Counted from the first letter of the stretch, positions 44,370-54,397 are shown. The stretch: 64,000 nt of DNA from Nocardioides exalbidus (GCF_900105585.1 NZ_FNRT01000002.1:1302001-1366000); one strand, 5' to 3'. A program made the numbers and translations. The notes: a model not told the origin generated them from the sequence alone.

Positions 44370-44981
44370 TCAGTCTCCACCTGGACCGGAAGCAGCACCG
44401 GCGATCGCGAGGTTGAGCTCGAGCACGTTGACGCCCGGCTCGCCGAGGAAGCCGAGCCCGCGACCCTCGGTGGCGTCGTCGACCATCGCCTGCACGTCGT
44501 CCTCCGACAGGCCGTTGGCCGCGGCGACCCGGGCGACCTGGAGCTCGGCGTAGGCCGGCGAGATGTGCGGGTCGAGGCCGGATCCCGAGGCGGTGAGCGC
44601 GTCGGGAGGTACGTCGCCCGGCGCCACGCCCTCGCGCGCAGCGATCTCCGCCCGGCGATCGGCGATGGCCGCGACGAGGTCGGGGTTGCTGGGGCCGAGG
44701 TTGCTCGGGGCCGAGGCGAGGGTGTCGTAGTCGTTCGGGGAGGGCCGCGAGTGGAACCACTCGTCGCCGTCGAACTGCTGGCCGATCAGCCGGGAGCCGA
44801 CGACGCGGCCGTCGAGGCTGACGGGCTGGCCGGAGGCCCGGTCACCGAACGGCTGGGCGGCGGCCCACACGGCGACGGGGTAGCCGACGCCGAGCAGGAC
44901 GGTCATCACGAGGAGCAGGCGGAGCGCGGCGAGGGACTGGCGGAGGAGGTCGGCGAGCATGGCGATCGGGTTCCTGTTCAC
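44370..44981 (-). CDS. kdpC: Potassium-transporting ATPase subunit KdpC
   Basis: 203-residue subunit with one N-terminal membrane helix ([21 protein letters not shown]) and the conserved [42 protein letters not shown] and [13 protein letters not shown] 44981 forms a GTGA overlap with the kdpB stop; ATG 44960 is an alternative start. Stabilises the KdpAB complex. Confidence 0.95.
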   Translation of the reverse strand: MNRNPIAMLADLLRQSLAALRLLLVMTVLLGVGYPVAVWAAAQPFGDRASGQPVSLDGRVVGSRLIGQQFDGDEWFHSRPSPNDYDTLASAPSNLGPSNPDLVAAIADRRAEIAAREGVAPGDVPPDALTASGSGLDPHISPAYAELQVARVAAANGLSEDDVQAMVDDATEGRGLGFLGEPGVNVLELNLAIAGAASGPGGD

Positions 44982-46981
44982 ATTCCGGGGAGGGTCGAGA
45001 CGAGCAGGTCGATGAGCTTGATCCCGACGAACGGCACGACGATGCCGCCGAGGCCGAAGACCAGGATGTTGCGGCGCAGCACCGAGGTCGCCGACGCGGC
45101 GCGGAAGCGCACGCCGCGCAGGGCGAGGGGGATCAGGGCCACGATCACGAGGGCGTTGAAGACGACCGCCGAGAGGATCGCGGACTGGGGCGACGACAGG
45201 CCCATCACGTTGAGCCGGTCGAGTGAGGGATAGGCCGTCACGAACATCGCCGGGATGATCGCGAAGTACTTCGCGACGTCGTTGGCGATCGAGAACGTCG
45301 TCAGCGCACCGCGCGTGATGAGCAGCTGCTTGCCGATCTCGACGATGTCGATGAGCTTCGTCGGGTCGGAGTCGAGGTCGACCATGTTGCCGGCCTCCTT
45401 GGCGGCGGCGGTGCCGCTGTTCATCGCGACACCGACGTCGGCCGCGGCCAGCGCAGGGGCGTCGTTCGTGCCGTCGCCGGTCATCGCGACCAGCCGCCCG
45501 CCCGACTGCTCGCGCTGGATGTAGGCCATCTTGTCCTCTGGCGTGGCCTCGGCGAGGAAGTCGTCGACCCCCGCCTCCGCGGCGATCGCCTGGGCGGTGA
45601 GGGCGTTGTCGCCGGTGATCATCACCGTCCGGATGCCCATCGACCGCAGCTCGGCGAAGCGCTCGGCCATCCCCTCCTTGACGACGTCCTTGAGGTGGAT
45701 CACGCCGAGCACGGCACCGTGGCCGGCCGCGTCCTTGCGGCCGATCACCAGCGGCGTACCTCCCTCGCGGGAGATCTGCTCGACGATCCCGTGCACCTCC
45801 GACGGCTGCTCCACCCCGAGCCACGCGGCGATGGCGGAGCCGGCGCCCTTGCGGACCTGGGTCCCGTCGCCGAGGTCGACGCCCGACATCCGGGTCTGCG
45901 CGGTGAACTCGACGAAGCAGGCGTCGCCCGGGAGGAGGCGGTCGTCGGCGCCCTGCGTGAGGGCGAGCTCGACGACCGACCTCCCCTCGGGGGTCTGGTC
46001 GGCGAGGCTGGAGAGCCGCGCGGTGTCGCGGAGCTCGTCGTCGCCGACGCCGGGGGCCGCGACGAAGCGGCTGGCCTGCCGGTTGCCGTAGGTGATGGTC
46101 CCCGTCTTGTCGAGCAGCAGCGTGCTGACGTCACCCGCGGCCTCGACCGCGCGGCCCGACATGGCGAGCACGTTGACCCGCACCAGCCGGTCCATGCCGG
46201 CGATGCCGATCGCCGAGAGCAGCGCCCCGATCGTGGTGGGGATGAGGCAGACCAGCAGCGCGACCAGGACGACGAGGTCCTGCGGCGCACCGGCGTACGT
46301 CGCCATCGGCGCGAGCGTCGCGACCGCCGCCAGGAAGACGAGCGTCAGGCTGGCGAGCAGGATCGAGAGCGCGACCTCGTTGGGCGTCTTGCGGCGCGAG
46401 GTGCCCTCGACCAAGGCGATCATCTTGTCGAGGAACGTCTCGCCGGCCGCCGCGGTGATGCGGACGACGATCCGGTCGGACAGCACGCGCGTCCCACCCG
46501 TCACCGCCGACCGGTCGCCGCCGGCCTCCCGGATGACCGGGGCGGACTCGCCGGTGATGGCCGACTCGTCGACCGAGGCGATGCCCTCGACGATGTCACC
46601 GTCGCCGGGCACGATCTCGCCGGCCTCGACCACCACGTGGTCGCCGACCCTCAGCTGGGTCGCCGCGACCTCGGTCTCGGTGCCGTCGTCGGCCAGGCGC
46701 CGGGCGACGGTGTCGGTGCGGGTGGCGCGCAGCGAGGCGGCCTGTGCCTTGCCACGGCCCTCCGCGACCGCCTCGGCGAGGTTGCCGAAGAGCACGGTCA
46801 GCCAGAGCCAGGCGGCGATCGAGACGGTGAAGATGCTCGGGTCGCCGACAGCGGCGACCGTGGTGACCACCGAGCCGAGCAGCACCAGGAACATCACGGG
46901 CGAGCGCCACATGTGGCGCGGGTCGAGCTTGCGGACGGCTTGCGGGAGCTGGGTCCCGGCCTGCGTCAGGAGGGCGTTCAT
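44978..46981 (-). CDS. kdpB: Potassium-transporting P-type ATPase subunit KdpB
   Basis: 667-residue P-type ATPase: DKTGTIT phosphorylation motif, TGES actuator motif, [10 protein letters not shown] hinge. Catalytic subunit that phosphorylates to drive high-affinity K+ uptake through KdpA. ATG 46981 overlaps the kdpA stop as ATGA. The N terminus carries the family [15 protein letters not shown] stretch. Confidence 0.96.
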   Translation of the reverse strand: MNALLTQAGTQLPQAVRKLDPRHMWRSPVMFLVLLGSVVTTVAAVGDPSIFTVSIAAWLWLTVLFGNLAEAVAEGRGKAQAASLRATRTDTVARRLADDGTETEVAATQLRVGDHVVVEAGEIVPGDGDIVEGIASVDESAITGESAPVIREAGGDRSAVTGGTRVLSDRIVVRITAAAGETFLDKMIALVEGTSRRKTPNEVALSILLASLTLVFLAAVATLAPMATYAGAPQDLVVLVALLVCLIPTTIGALLSAIGIAGMDRLVRVNVLAMSGRAVEAAGDVSTLLLDKTGTITYGNRQASRFVAAPGVGDDELRDTARLSSLADQTPEGRSVVELALTQGADDRLLPGDACFVEFTAQTRMSGVDLGDGTQVRKGAGSAIAAWLGVEQPSEVHGIVEQISREGGTPLVIGRKDAAGHGAVLGVIHLKDVVKEGMAERFAELRSMGIRTVMITGDNALTAQAIAAEAGVDDFLAEATPEDKMAYIQREQSGGRLVAMTGDGTNDAPALAAADVGVAMNSGTAAAKEAGNMVDLDSDPTKLIDIVEIGKQLLITRGALTTFSIANDVAKYFAIIPAMFVTAYPSLDRLNVMGLSSPQSAILSAVVFNALVIVALIPLALRGVRFRAASATSVLRRNILVFGLGGIVVPFVGIKLIDLLVSTLPGM

Positions 46982-48636
46982 GCGAGGGCCTCTGCGATCG
47001 GTCCGAGGGCGAGCGCCGGGAAGTAGGTGAGGCCGGTCATGATCACGATGACGCCGACCAGCATCCCGACGAAGAGGGGGGTGTGGGTGGGGAGCGTGCC
47101 GGCGGTCGCGGGCACCTTGCCCTGCTCGGCGAGCGAGCCCGCGAGCAGCAGCACCAGCACGATCGGCAGCAACCGCCCGAGCAGCATCGCGAGGCCGAGG
47201 GTGACCTGGAAGAAGTCCGAGGTCACCGTGATCCCGCCGAACGCGCTGCCGTTGTTGTTGGCCGCCGAGGTGTAGGCGTAGAGCACCTCGCTGAAGCCGT
47301 GGCCGCCCGGGTTGCCCATCGCGTCGCCGGTGCTGCCGCGGGCGATGGCGGCCCCGGTGCCGACGAGGACGAGGGCCGGGGTGGTCAGCGTGTAGAGCGC
47401 GACGTAGGTCATCTGCCTCGCGCTGATCTTCTTGCCGAGCAGCTCGGGCGTCCGGCCGACCATGAGGCCGGCGACGAAGACGGTCAGGATCGCCATCACG
47501 AGGATGCCGTAGATGCCGGCACCGACGCCGCCGGGGACGATCTCGCCGAGCATCATGTTGACGAGCACCGTCCCGCCACCGGCCGGGGTGAGGGAGTCGT
47601 GGGAGGCGTTGACCGCGCCCGTGGACGTCCCCGTCGTGGCGACCGCGAAGAGCGCCGTCGCCCACTCGCCGAAGCGGGTCTCCTTGCCCTCCATCGCGGC
47701 GCCCGCGGCCTGCCCGGCGACGGAGTGGGCGCCGGCCTCGGCCCACGTGGTGACGACCAGGGAGACGGTCCAGAGCAGGCCCATCACCGCCAGCACCGCG
47801 CGGCCCTGGCGGCGGTTGCCGAGCATCGTGCCGAGGGTGCGGGTGAGCGCGACCGGCAGCACGAGGATCAGGAACACCTCGAGGAAGTTGGTGAGCGCGG
47901 TCGGGTTCTCGAAGGGGTGCGCGGAGTTGGCGTTGAAGAAGCCGCCGCCGTTGTTGCCGAGCTCCTTGATCGCCTCCTGGCTCGCGACCGGGCCGCCGGT
48001 GAGCACCTGCGAGTGCCCGGCCAGCGTGGTGACCGTGGTGTCGGTGAAGCTCTGCACCACGCCGCCCGCGAGGAGCAGGATCGCCGCGACGAACGACAGC
48101 GGCAGCAGGATCCGCACGGTCGCGCGGGTCAGGTCGACCCAGAAGTTGCCGAGGGTGCCGCTGCGCTGGCGGACGAAGCCGCGGATCAGCGCGACGGCGA
48201 TCGCGATGCCGACGGCCGCGCTCAGGAAGTTCTGGACGGCCAGGCCCGCCATCTGCGCGGTGAAGCCGAGCGTCGACTCACCGGCGTACGACTGCCAGTT
48301 GGTGTTGGTGACGAAGGAGATCGCGGTGTTGAACGACATCCACCACGGCATCCCGGGCAGGTCGCGGCTCATCGGGAGCGCGGCCTGGCCGAGCAGGATC
48401 GCCATCAGGACGACCACGCTGACGAGGCTGAACCCGACGGCGCTGGTGGCGTACGACCGCGCCCCCTGCTCGGCGCCCGGGTCGACCCCGGTCAGCCGGT
48501 AGACGACGCGCTCGACGCGCAGGTGGCGGGTGCTGGTGAAGACGCGCGCCATGTAGTCGCCGAGCGGGGCGTACGCCGCTGCGAGCAGGGCGACGAGGAC
48601 GGCGATGGTGAGGAGTCCGGAGGTCGTGTCGCTCAC
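46978..48636 (-). CDS. kdpA: Potassium-transporting ATPase subunit KdpA
   Basis: 552-residue channel-like subunit with about ten helices and filter-type glycine motifs, including [32 protein letters not shown] and [10 protein letters not shown]. Translocates K+ at micromolar affinity. GTG 48636 overlaps the kdpF stop as GTGA. Confidence 0.96.
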   Translation of the reverse strand: MSDTTSGLLTIAVLVALLAAAYAPLGDYMARVFTSTRHLRVERVVYRLTGVDPGAEQGARSYATSAVGFSLVSVVVLMAILLGQAALPMSRDLPGMPWWMSFNTAISFVTNTNWQSYAGESTLGFTAQMAGLAVQNFLSAAVGIAIAVALIRGFVRQRSGTLGNFWVDLTRATVRILLPLSFVAAILLLAGGVVQSFTDTTVTTLAGHSQVLTGGPVASQEAIKELGNNGGGFFNANSAHPFENPTALTNFLEVFLILVLPVALTRTLGTMLGNRRQGRAVLAVMGLLWTVSLVVTTWAEAGAHSVAGQAAGAAMEGKETRFGEWATALFAVATTGTSTGAVNASHDSLTPAGGGTVLVNMMLGEIVPGGVGAGIYGILVMAILTVFVAGLMVGRTPELLGKKISARQMTYVALYTLTTPALVLVGTGAAIARGSTGDAMGNPGGHGFSEVLYAYTSAANNNGSAFGGITVTSDFFQVTLGLAMLLGRLLPIVLVLLLAGSLAEQGKVPATAGTLPTHTPLFVGMLVGVIVIMTGLTYFPALALGPIAEALA

Positions 48637-48725
48637 TCGAAGCGCTCCGGGAAGACGAGGGCTGCAAGGACGTAGAGCGCGATGACGACCACCGCGACCA
48701 CGAGCAGGCTGCTGGAGAGGGACAT
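48633..48725 (-). CDS. kdpF: KdpF small membrane subunit
   Basis: 30-residue single-helix peptide (MSLSSSLLVVAVVVIALYVL then [10 protein letters not shown]). Too short for normal gene finding, but the YVLAALVFPERF tail is the KdpF signature and its TGA overlaps the kdpA start. It is the first gene of the operon; GGTGGGGG lies 3-9 nt upstream of the ATG. Stabilises the KdpABC complex. Confidence 0.9.
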   Translation of the reverse strand: MSLSSSLLVVAVVVIALYVLAALVFPERFE

Positions 48726-48807
48726 GCCCCCACCGTCACCCCGCCCGAGCGCCTCCGGCCCGGTCTTGTCGCCGTCTTAACGGGCCTTGACGCCCGTTTG
48801 TCGAGGC

Positions 48808-49200
48808 TCAGGGGCGGGCGTGCTCGATCGCTTCCTCCTCCTCCGGCGAGAGCTGCTGCTCGCAGGTCCACGACGAGACCGACTTGGCGTAGGTGCGGGC
48901 CTCGCTGCGACCGTGGATCGAGGTGAGCACGACGCCGTGGCCGGCGTCGTCGAGCACGGCGAGGCTCCAGCTGAGGTGTCCGCCGACGTCGCCGAACGCG
49001 TCGTAGCGCACGACCGAGAGGTGGCGCAGCGCGTCGCGGTTCTCCGCCTTGAGGGCCGCGACCTCCTGCCGGAGGCCGTGGACGTCCTCGGGCAGCGCCT
49101 CGACGTCGGCGCCGGCCGTGCGGGTCGTCGTACGACGGAGCGCGAGCGCAGCGAGGGCGCACGCGACGGCGGCGAGGACGACGGCGACCACATCGAGCAT
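48808..49200 (-). CDS. DUF4446 family protein
   Basis: 130 residues: one N-terminal membrane helix (VVAVVLAAVACALAALAL), a short coiled coil, then the DUF4446 core VRYDAFGDVGGHLSWSLAVLDDAGHGVVLTSIHGRSEARTYAK. Function unknown. ATG 49200 follows TAGGCT by 7 nt; divergent from pheA. Confidence 0.9.
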   Translation of the reverse strand: MLDVVAVVLAAVACALAALALRRTTTRTAGADVEALPEDVHGLRQEVAALKAENRDALRHLSVVRYDAFGDVGGHLSWSLAVLDDAGHGVVLTSIHGRSEARTYAKSVSSWTCEQQLSPEEEEAIEHARP

Positions 49201-49207
49201 GGGGGTG

Positions 49208-49217
49208 AGCCTATGTT
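49208..49217. promoter_or_regulatory. Divergent -10 elements of DUF4446 and pheA
   Basis: Minus strand TAGGCT (49208-49213) ends 7 nt before ATG 49200; plus strand TATGTT (49212-49217) overlaps it and would give pheA a leader of about 30 nt. The two promoters share bases, so they should exclude each other. Confidence 0.4.
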
Positions 49218-49253
49218 CGGCGACTGGTCACGGCCGGTCGGACACGGCTGCGG

Positions 49254-50117
49254 GTGACAGACTCTCCGATCGTGACTGACGTGAGGCGCCGCATCGCCTA
49301 CCAGGGCGAGCCCGGAGCCAACGGGCACCTGATCTGCCAGCAGGCCTACCCCGACTGGGAGCCGCTGCCGTGCGCCTCCTTCGAGGACACCTTCGCGGCC
49401 GTGGAGAACGGCGATGCCGACCTCGCGATGATCCCGATCGACAACTCGATCGCCGGCCGCGTGGCCGACATCCACCACTTCCTGCCGACCTCGTCGCTGA
49501 AGATCGTCGGCGAGCGCTTCCTGCGGATCCGCTTCGCGCTGATGGCCCTCCCGGGCGCCGGCGTCGGGTCGCTCCGCACGGTGCACAGCCACGTCCACGC
49601 GCTCGGCCAGTGCCGCGGCGTGATCCGCGAGCTCGGCCTGACCCCGGTCGTCGCGGGCGACACCGCCGGTGCCGCCCGCGAGGTCGCCGAGAGCGGTGAC
49701 CCGACCCAGGCGGCCCTCGCCCCACCGCTGGCGGCGGAGATCTACAGCCTCGAGATCCTGCGTGACGACGTCGAGGACGAGGACCACAACACCACCCGCT
49801 TCGTCGTCCTCTCCCGCGACTTCGAGCAGGCGCCGTCGGGCAACGGCCCGGTCGTCACCACCTTCATCTTCAACGTCCGGAACCTGCCGGCCGCGCTCTA
49901 CAAGGCGCTCGGCGGCTTCGCGACCAACGGCGTCAACATGACCAAGCTGGAGAGCTACATGGTCGGCGGCCACTTCACCGCCACCCAGTTCCTCGCCGAG
50001 GTCGACGGCCACCCCGACGACCCGGGCGTGCGCAACGCGCTCGAGGAGCTCGCCTTCTTCACGACCGAGGTCAAGGTGCTCGGCGTCTACCCGGCCGACC
50101 CGTTCCGCGGCGCGTAG
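49254..50117 (+). CDS. pheA: Prephenate dehydratase
   Basis: 287 residues. Makes phenylpyruvate for phenylalanine synthesis. PDT domain RRIAYQGEPGANGHLICQQAYPD, PIDNSIAGRVADIHHFL and the catalytic TRFVVLSRD; a C-terminal ACT domain has NLPAALYKALGGFATNGVNMTKLESYMVGG with the ESR-like binding loop as ESY. Start GTG 49254 or GTG 49272, both weakly supported. Confidence 0.94.
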   Translation: MTDSPIVTDVRRRIAYQGEPGANGHLICQQAYPDWEPLPCASFEDTFAAVENGDADLAMIPIDNSIAGRVADIHHFLPTSSLKIVGERFLRIRFALMALPGAGVGSLRTVHSHVHALGQCRGVIRELGLTPVVAGDTAGAAREVAESGDPTQAALAPPLAAEIYSLEILRDDVEDEDHNTTRFVVLSRDFEQAPSGNGPVVTTFIFNVRNLPAALYKALGGFATNGVNMTKLESYMVGGHFTATQFLAEVDGHPDDPGVRNALEELAFFTTEVKVLGVYPADPFRGA

Positions 50118-50175
50118 GACGTACTTCGCACCCGAGTCTCCCGGTTCGTCACCCAGATCTCGGCCGACAAGCGGG

Positions 50176-50201
50176 GGAGTCACCGGATATCCGGTGACTC
50201 C
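50176..50201. promoter_or_regulatory. Perfect 26-bp palindrome upstream of GDT1 gene
   Basis: Arm GGAGTCACCGGAT followed directly by its complement, with no loop. It lies 59 nt after pheA and 24 nt before the GDT1 start. Too symmetrical for a terminator; more like a dimeric-regulator operator, or a hairpin ending pheA. Confidence 0.6.
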
Positions 50202-50212
50202 AGGGCAGGTGG

Positions 50213-50218
50213 CATGCT
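50213..50218 (+). promoter_or_regulatory. -10 hexamer of GDT1 gene (leaderless)
   Basis: CATGCT ends 6 nt before GTG 50225; weak match but the same spacing as elsewhere. Confidence 0.35.
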
Positions 50219-50224
50219 CAGCCG

Positions 50225-50824
50225 GTGATCGATCCCCTGGTGGTGGCGCTGGCCTTCGGCGCCATCTTCGTCGTCGAGCTGCCCGACAAGACGTTCATCG
50301 CCACGCTGGTGATGTCGACGAGGATGCGACCGCTCCTCGTCTGGATCGGCGTCGCGCTGGCGTTCCTCGTCCAGACCGGGGTCGCGGTCGGCGTGGGCAA
50401 GGCCGCGTCGTTCCTCCCCGCGAACCTCATCCACGCCGTGGCGGCGCTGATGTTCGTGATCGGCGCGATCATCCTCTTCCGTGAGGCACGCTCGTCCGAC
50501 GACGACGAGTCCGAGCAGGAGGAGGAGTACGCCGCCCGCTCCACCGCGCAGGGCTTCCGCGTCGTCGTCACCTCGTTCCTCGTGCTCTTCGCGGCCGAGT
50601 GGGGCGACCTGTCGCAGCTGCTGACGATCTCCCTCGTCGCGAAGTACGACGACCCGGTGTCGGTCTTCCTCGGCTCGTGGGGAGCGCTCCTCGCCGTCTC
50701 CGGCCTCGCCGTCATCGTCGGCCGGGTGCTGCTCCAGCACGTGCAGCTCTCGGTGCTCCACTACGTGGGTGCCACGGTCTGCGTGCTGATGGCAGGCTTG
50801 ACCGTGTGGGAGATGACGCGCTGA
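50225..50824 (+). CDS. TMEM165/GDT1 family Mn2+/Ca2+ transporter
   Basis: 199-residue membrane protein of two three-helix repeats. The repeat signatures E-x-G-D-K-T are seen as ELPDKT (E18-T23; Gly replaced by Pro) and AEWGDLSQ, which bind the cation. The acidic loop EQEEEY separates them. Bacterial homologues export manganese or calcium. A perfect palindrome is upstream; the DUF6058-GNAT gene follows by 14 nt. Confidence 0.9.
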   Translation: MIDPLVVALAFGAIFVVELPDKTFIATLVMSTRMRPLLVWIGVALAFLVQTGVAVGVGKAASFLPANLIHAVAALMFVIGAIILFREARSSDDDESEQEEEYAARSTAQGFRVVVTSFLVLFAAEWGDLSQLLTISLVAKYDDPVSVFLGSWGALLAVSGLAVIVGRVLLQHVQLSVLHYVGATVCVLMAGLTVWEMTR

Positions 50825-50838
50825 GGACCCCGGCCGAG

Positions 50839-51957
50839 ATGGCCGTCCACGATCGCTACGTCGCGGTCAACGGCGACCACCCGATGACCCCCGAGGACGA
50901 CGCCTACGTCCGCAGGCACTTCGTCGCCGCCACGCCCGAGGCGCTCGACGCCATGCTGGCCGGCCTCCTGCCGCTGCCGTCGTACGTCCTCTCCGACGGG
51001 ACGCCGATGGTGCCCGCCGCGCACGCGGAGCTTGCGGCGATCGCCGGCGGGCCGGACCGGCTGCACGACTGGTTCGTCGCCTTCTGGGAGGGCGACGCCG
51101 AGACCGGCGAGCAGAAGTGGGTGCACTACCTCAACGGGCAGTACGTCGCCCTCCGCGAGGTGACGCCCGTCCGGATCAAGCAGATGCTCGAGCGCGTCGC
51201 CGAGGCCGCCGCCGCGGTCGACCTGCTGCACCACGACCCCCACGACGGCGTCGGGCGCGGGATGCTCGGCGAGGCGATCGACGGCGTGATCGCGGTGACC
51301 GGGCTCGACTCCCTGCTGCTGCCGATGACGGCCTACGACCGGCTCCGCTTCGACCAGCCCACGCTGCGCGAGACCTGGGTCGACCGCCCGCGCGCGGAGT
51401 TCCTCACCCCGATCGCGCCCGTGTGGCCGCTGACGACCGAGCGGCTGGTGCTCCGTCCCTTCGAGGAGGGCGACGCCGAGGCGTTCGTCGGGGCGTGGGC
51501 GTCGGAGGAGTGGACCAGCCTGCTGCTGACCCGCCCGCAGAACCGCGCCGAGGTCGTCGACATGGTCCGCCGCCGGATGCAGCCCGGCGACGGGATGTTC
51601 GTCGGCCTCGTGGTCGTCACCCACGACGGCACGGTCGTCGGCGACTCGATGCTGCACCTGCAGGGCACCGGCCTCAGCGAGGGCGAGATCGGCTGGACGG
51701 TCCTGCCCGACCAGGGTGGTCGCGGGTACGCCACCGAGGCCGCGCGGGCGGTCCTCCGCCTCGGCTTCGAGCACTACGGCCTCCGCCGGATCGTGGCCAA
51801 CCTCGACACCCGCAACGACCGCTCCGCCGCCCTCTGCGAACGCCTCGGGATGCGCCGCGAGGTCGACAAGGTCGGCGACTTCTGGTCCAAGGGCGAGTGG
51901 ACCAGCTCCTACGAGTACGCCCTCCTCCGCGACGAGTGGCGCGCGACCCAGCTCTGA
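50839..51957 (+). CDS. DUF6058 domain fused to GNAT acetyltransferase
   Basis: 372 residues. N-terminal half: DUF6058-like helical domain with HYLNGQYVALREVTPVRI. C-terminal half: RimJ/RimL-type GNAT (LTTERLVLRPFEEGDAEAF...IGWTVLPDQGGRGYATEAARAVLRLGFE...SAALCERLGMRRE). Substrate unknown. Probably co-transcribed with GDT1. The two domains normally occur as separate proteins. Confidence 0.8.
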   Translation: MAVHDRYVAVNGDHPMTPEDDAYVRRHFVAATPEALDAMLAGLLPLPSYVLSDGTPMVPAAHAELAAIAGGPDRLHDWFVAFWEGDAETGEQKWVHYLNGQYVALREVTPVRIKQMLERVAEAAAAVDLLHHDPHDGVGRGMLGEAIDGVIAVTGLDSLLLPMTAYDRLRFDQPTLRETWVDRPRAEFLTPIAPVWPLTTERLVLRPFEEGDAEAFVGAWASEEWTSLLLTRPQNRAEVVDMVRRRMQPGDGMFVGLVVVTHDGTVVGDSMLHLQGTGLSEGEIGWTVLPDQGGRGYATEAARAVLRLGFEHYGLRRIVANLDTRNDRSAALCERLGMRREVDKVGDFWSKGEWTSSYEYALLRDEWRATQL

Positions 51958-51965
51958 CGCCGTAC

Positions 51966-52026
51966 GCACGTGCGGCGGTTCTGGCCCTCGAGTCTCTGTT
52001 CTGAGGGCCACATCCGCCGCACCTGC
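51966..52026. repeat. Dispersed palindromic repeat family 1, copy B
   Basis: Left arm GCACGTGCGGCGGTTCTGGC, right arm the complement of GCAGGTGCGGCGGATGTGGC, three mismatches in 24 bp, then CCTC on both sides. Starts 8 nt after the upstream gene stop and 57 nt before the DUF559 start. Confidence 0.9.
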
Positions 52027-52083
52027 GCGAGGGCCTGTGGATCGCGCCAGCGGAGAGGTGGGGTCGCGGTCCACCATCACCCG

Positions 52084-53010
52084 ATGGACTTCGATCCACT
52101 CCGTCCGTTCCGGCGCCAGAGCGCGCTGAGCGCCGGGATCACCGCGAAGCAGCTTCGCGGGCCGGCGTACAAGCTCGTGCTGCCCGGGACGTACGTCGCC
52201 GCGGCGAAGGTCGTCACCCCGGCGACGCGGGCAGCCGCAGCCCTGCTGCCGTACGACGACGTCGCCTGGGCAACCCACGCCTCGGCTGCCCGGGTCTACG
52301 ACCTCCCCATCCCCACGATCGCGCTGGAGCACGTGAGCGTGCCGCGCGCCGGACAGCGTCGCCGCCACGCCGGCGTCAAGGTCCACGTCGGCGGGAAGGT
52401 GACCACGCGCGTGGTCAACGGCATCCGCGTCTCCGAGCCGCGCATGCTCTTCGTCGAGATGGCCTCGCTGGTCGGACTGGTGGACCTCGTGGTGCTCGGC
52501 GACGCCATGGTGCGGCGCAACCTGGTGACAGCGGCCGCGCTCGTCGCCTGGTGCGCCGATGTCGCACACCCGGCTGCGCGAGCAGCGCGTCAGGCGGCCG
52601 CCTACGTCCGCGCCGGAGTCGACTCGCCGATGGAGTCGCGCCTGCGCATGCTGATCGTGCTGGCCGGGCTGCCGGAGCCGGCGGTCAACCTCGAGGTGCG
52701 CGACGAGGTCGGCCAGATGATCCGCAAGTACGACCTGTCCTACCCCGCGGTCAGGGTCGCGGTCGAGTACAACGGCAAGGTCCACGTCGTCACGACCGAG
52801 GCCTGGGAGTCGGACCTCGAGCGGCGCGGTGCGATCGACGACGACGAGTGGCGGTTGCTCCCGGTCATCAGCGCGGGGGTCTACGCGAAGCCCCACGAGA
52901 CCCTCAGGCGGATCCACCGCGTGCTGCTCGCGCGCGGGCTGGACGGCGTACCGCTCCGCCTGGACGACGCCTGGCGCGCCCACTTCCCGGGCCACGCCGA
53001 CGCGGCGTGA
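52084..53010 (+). CDS. DUF559 (Vsr-like) protein with AbiEi-type N terminus
   Basis: 308 residues. The N-terminal region (ALSAGITAKQLRGPAYKLVLPGTYVA) resembles the winged AbiEi antitoxin-like domain; the C-terminal region is DUF559, with E184 (MESRLRML), D217 (KYDLSYP) and E228-x-N230-G (VAVEYNGKVH) in the order of a PD-(D/E)XK nuclease, though the last Lys/Asp position is Asn. Flanked on both sides by copies of the same palindrome. Function unknown; probably not a housekeeping gene. CACCAT ends 6 nt before the ATG. Confidence 0.85.
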   Translation: MDFDPLRPFRRQSALSAGITAKQLRGPAYKLVLPGTYVAAAKVVTPATRAAAALLPYDDVAWATHASAARVYDLPIPTIALEHVSVPRAGQRRRHAGVKVHVGGKVTTRVVNGIRVSEPRMLFVEMASLVGLVDLVVLGDAMVRRNLVTAAALVAWCADVAHPAARAARQAAAYVRAGVDSPMESRLRMLIVLAGLPEPAVNLEVRDEVGQMIRKYDLSYPAVRVAVEYNGKVHVVTTEAWESDLERRGAIDDDEWRLLPVISAGVYAKPHETLRRIHRVLLARGLDGVPLRLDDAWRAHFPGHADAA

Positions 53011-53012
53011 CC

Positions 53013-53071
53013 AGCTGCGGCGGTTGTGGCCCCGCCATCGTCGATCCGAGGGCCACATCCGCCGCACGTGC
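53013..53071. repeat. Dispersed palindromic repeat family 1, copy C
   Basis: Left arm AGCTGCGGCGGTTGTGGCCC, right arm the complement of GCACGTGCGGCGGATGTGGC with CCTC. Begins 2 nt after the DUF559 stop, so B and C bracket that gene. Confidence 0.9.
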
Positions 53072-53089
53072 ACCGACACCCGGACGCAC

Positions 53090-53095
53090 TAGAGT
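53090..53095 (+). promoter_or_regulatory. -10 hexamer of arcA (leaderless)
   Basis: TAGAGT ends 6 nt before ATG 53102, just after palindrome copy C. Confidence 0.5.
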
Positions 53096-53101
53096 CGCGC
53101 C

Positions 53102-54328
53102 ATGGCACAGACTTCTCACGGCGCGGACAGCGAGGTCGGCCGGCTGGCGACCGTCATGCTCCACCGTCCCGGCAACGAGCTGAAGCGGCTCACGCCCCGC
53201 AACAACGACCGCCTGCTCTTCGACGGCATCCCGTGGGTGAGCCGGGCGCAGGAGGAGCACGACGCGTTCGCCGAGACGCTGCGCCACCGCGGCGTCGAGG
53301 TGCTCTACCTCACCGAGCTGCTCACCGAGACGCTCGACAGCGAGCTCGCGCGCAACCACGCGATCACCAGCGCGCTGTCGGGACTGCACCTCGGCGACAC
53401 GATGCGCCGCTACCTCGCGACCGCGCTCAAGGACCTCTCCCCCGCCGAGCTGACCGGCGTGCTGACCGCCGGCATCCGCAACGACGAGGTCAAGGGCGGC
53501 CACGGCCTGGTCACCAGCCTGCTCGACCCCCACGACTTCCTCATCGACCCGCTGCCCAACCTGCTCTTCACGCGCGACTCCAGCGTCTGGGTGCGCGACC
53601 GCGTCGCCGTCACCAGCCTCGCGATGCCCGCGCGCAAGCGCGAGACGCAGCTGACCGAGCTCATCTACACCGAGCACCCGCGCTTCGCCGGCACCCGCAA
53701 GATCCACGGCTGGCACAACGAGCACGTGGAGGGCGGCGACGTCCTGCTGCTCGCGCCGGGCGTGATCGCGGTCGGCGTCGGGGAGCGTACGACGCCCGCC
53801 GGGGTGGAGCGGCTCGCGCGCCAGGTCTTCCACGCGGGCCTCGCCCACACCGTGCTGGCCGTCCCGATCGCGCAGGAGCGCGCCACGATGCACCTCGACA
53901 CCGTCTGCACGATGGTCGACGTCGACAAGGTGGTGATGTATCCCAACATCGCCGACACCCTCCGCGCGGTGACGGTGACGATGTCCGGCCAGGGCGACGA
54001 CGAGGCCGAGCTCGAGCTCGAGGTCGGCGAGTCGGAGCCGTTCCTGGTCGCTGCGGCCAAGGCGATGCAGATCGACACGCTGCACCAGATCGACACCGGG
54101 CTCGACCCGGTCACCGCCGAGCGCGAGCAGTGGGACGACGGCAACAACACCCTGGCCCTCGCACCGCGGGTGGCGGTCGCCTACGAGCGCAACGACGAGA
54201 CCAACGACCGGCTCGAGGACGCCGGCATCGAGGTCGTCCGGATCGCCGGCTCGGAGCTCGGCTCCGGCCGCGGCGGCCCGCGCTGCATGAGCTGCCCGAT
54301 CGCCCGTGAGCCGCTCCACGCCGGGTGA
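53102..54328 (+). CDS. arcA: Arginine deiminase
   Basis: 408 residues. Hydrolyses arginine to citrulline and ammonia. Motifs: [31 protein letters not shown] with catalytic His and Asp, and [11 protein letters not shown] with catalytic C395. No arcB/arcC follow, so the pathway for ATP from citrulline is not encoded here; the enzyme may serve nitrogen or acid tolerance (inference). Confidence 0.95.
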   Translation: MAQTSHGADSEVGRLATVMLHRPGNELKRLTPRNNDRLLFDGIPWVSRAQEEHDAFAETLRHRGVEVLYLTELLTETLDSELARNHAITSALSGLHLGDTMRRYLATALKDLSPAELTGVLTAGIRNDEVKGGHGLVTSLLDPHDFLIDPLPNLLFTRDSSVWVRDRVAVTSLAMPARKRETQLTELIYTEHPRFAGTRKIHGWHNEHVEGGDVLLLAPGVIAVGVGERTTPAGVERLARQVFHAGLAHTVLAVPIAQERATMHLDTVCTMVDVDKVVMYPNIADTLRAVTVTMSGQGDDEAELELEVGESEPFLVAAAKAMQIDTLHQIDTGLDPVTAEREQWDDGNNTLALAPRVAVAYERNDETNDRLEDAGIEVVRIAGSELGSGRGGPRCMSCPIAREPLHAG

Positions 54329-54397
54329 TCCACACCTCAGTGCACAACTGTTGACCGAAGGCCCGTCACGTCGCCTGCGCTGACTCGTTGAGCAGGC

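Noticed and set aside
50118..50224. A second yybP-ykoY riboswitch before GDT1.
   Set aside because: The region has the perfect palindrome but not the GGGGAGTA/GAGACC blocks.
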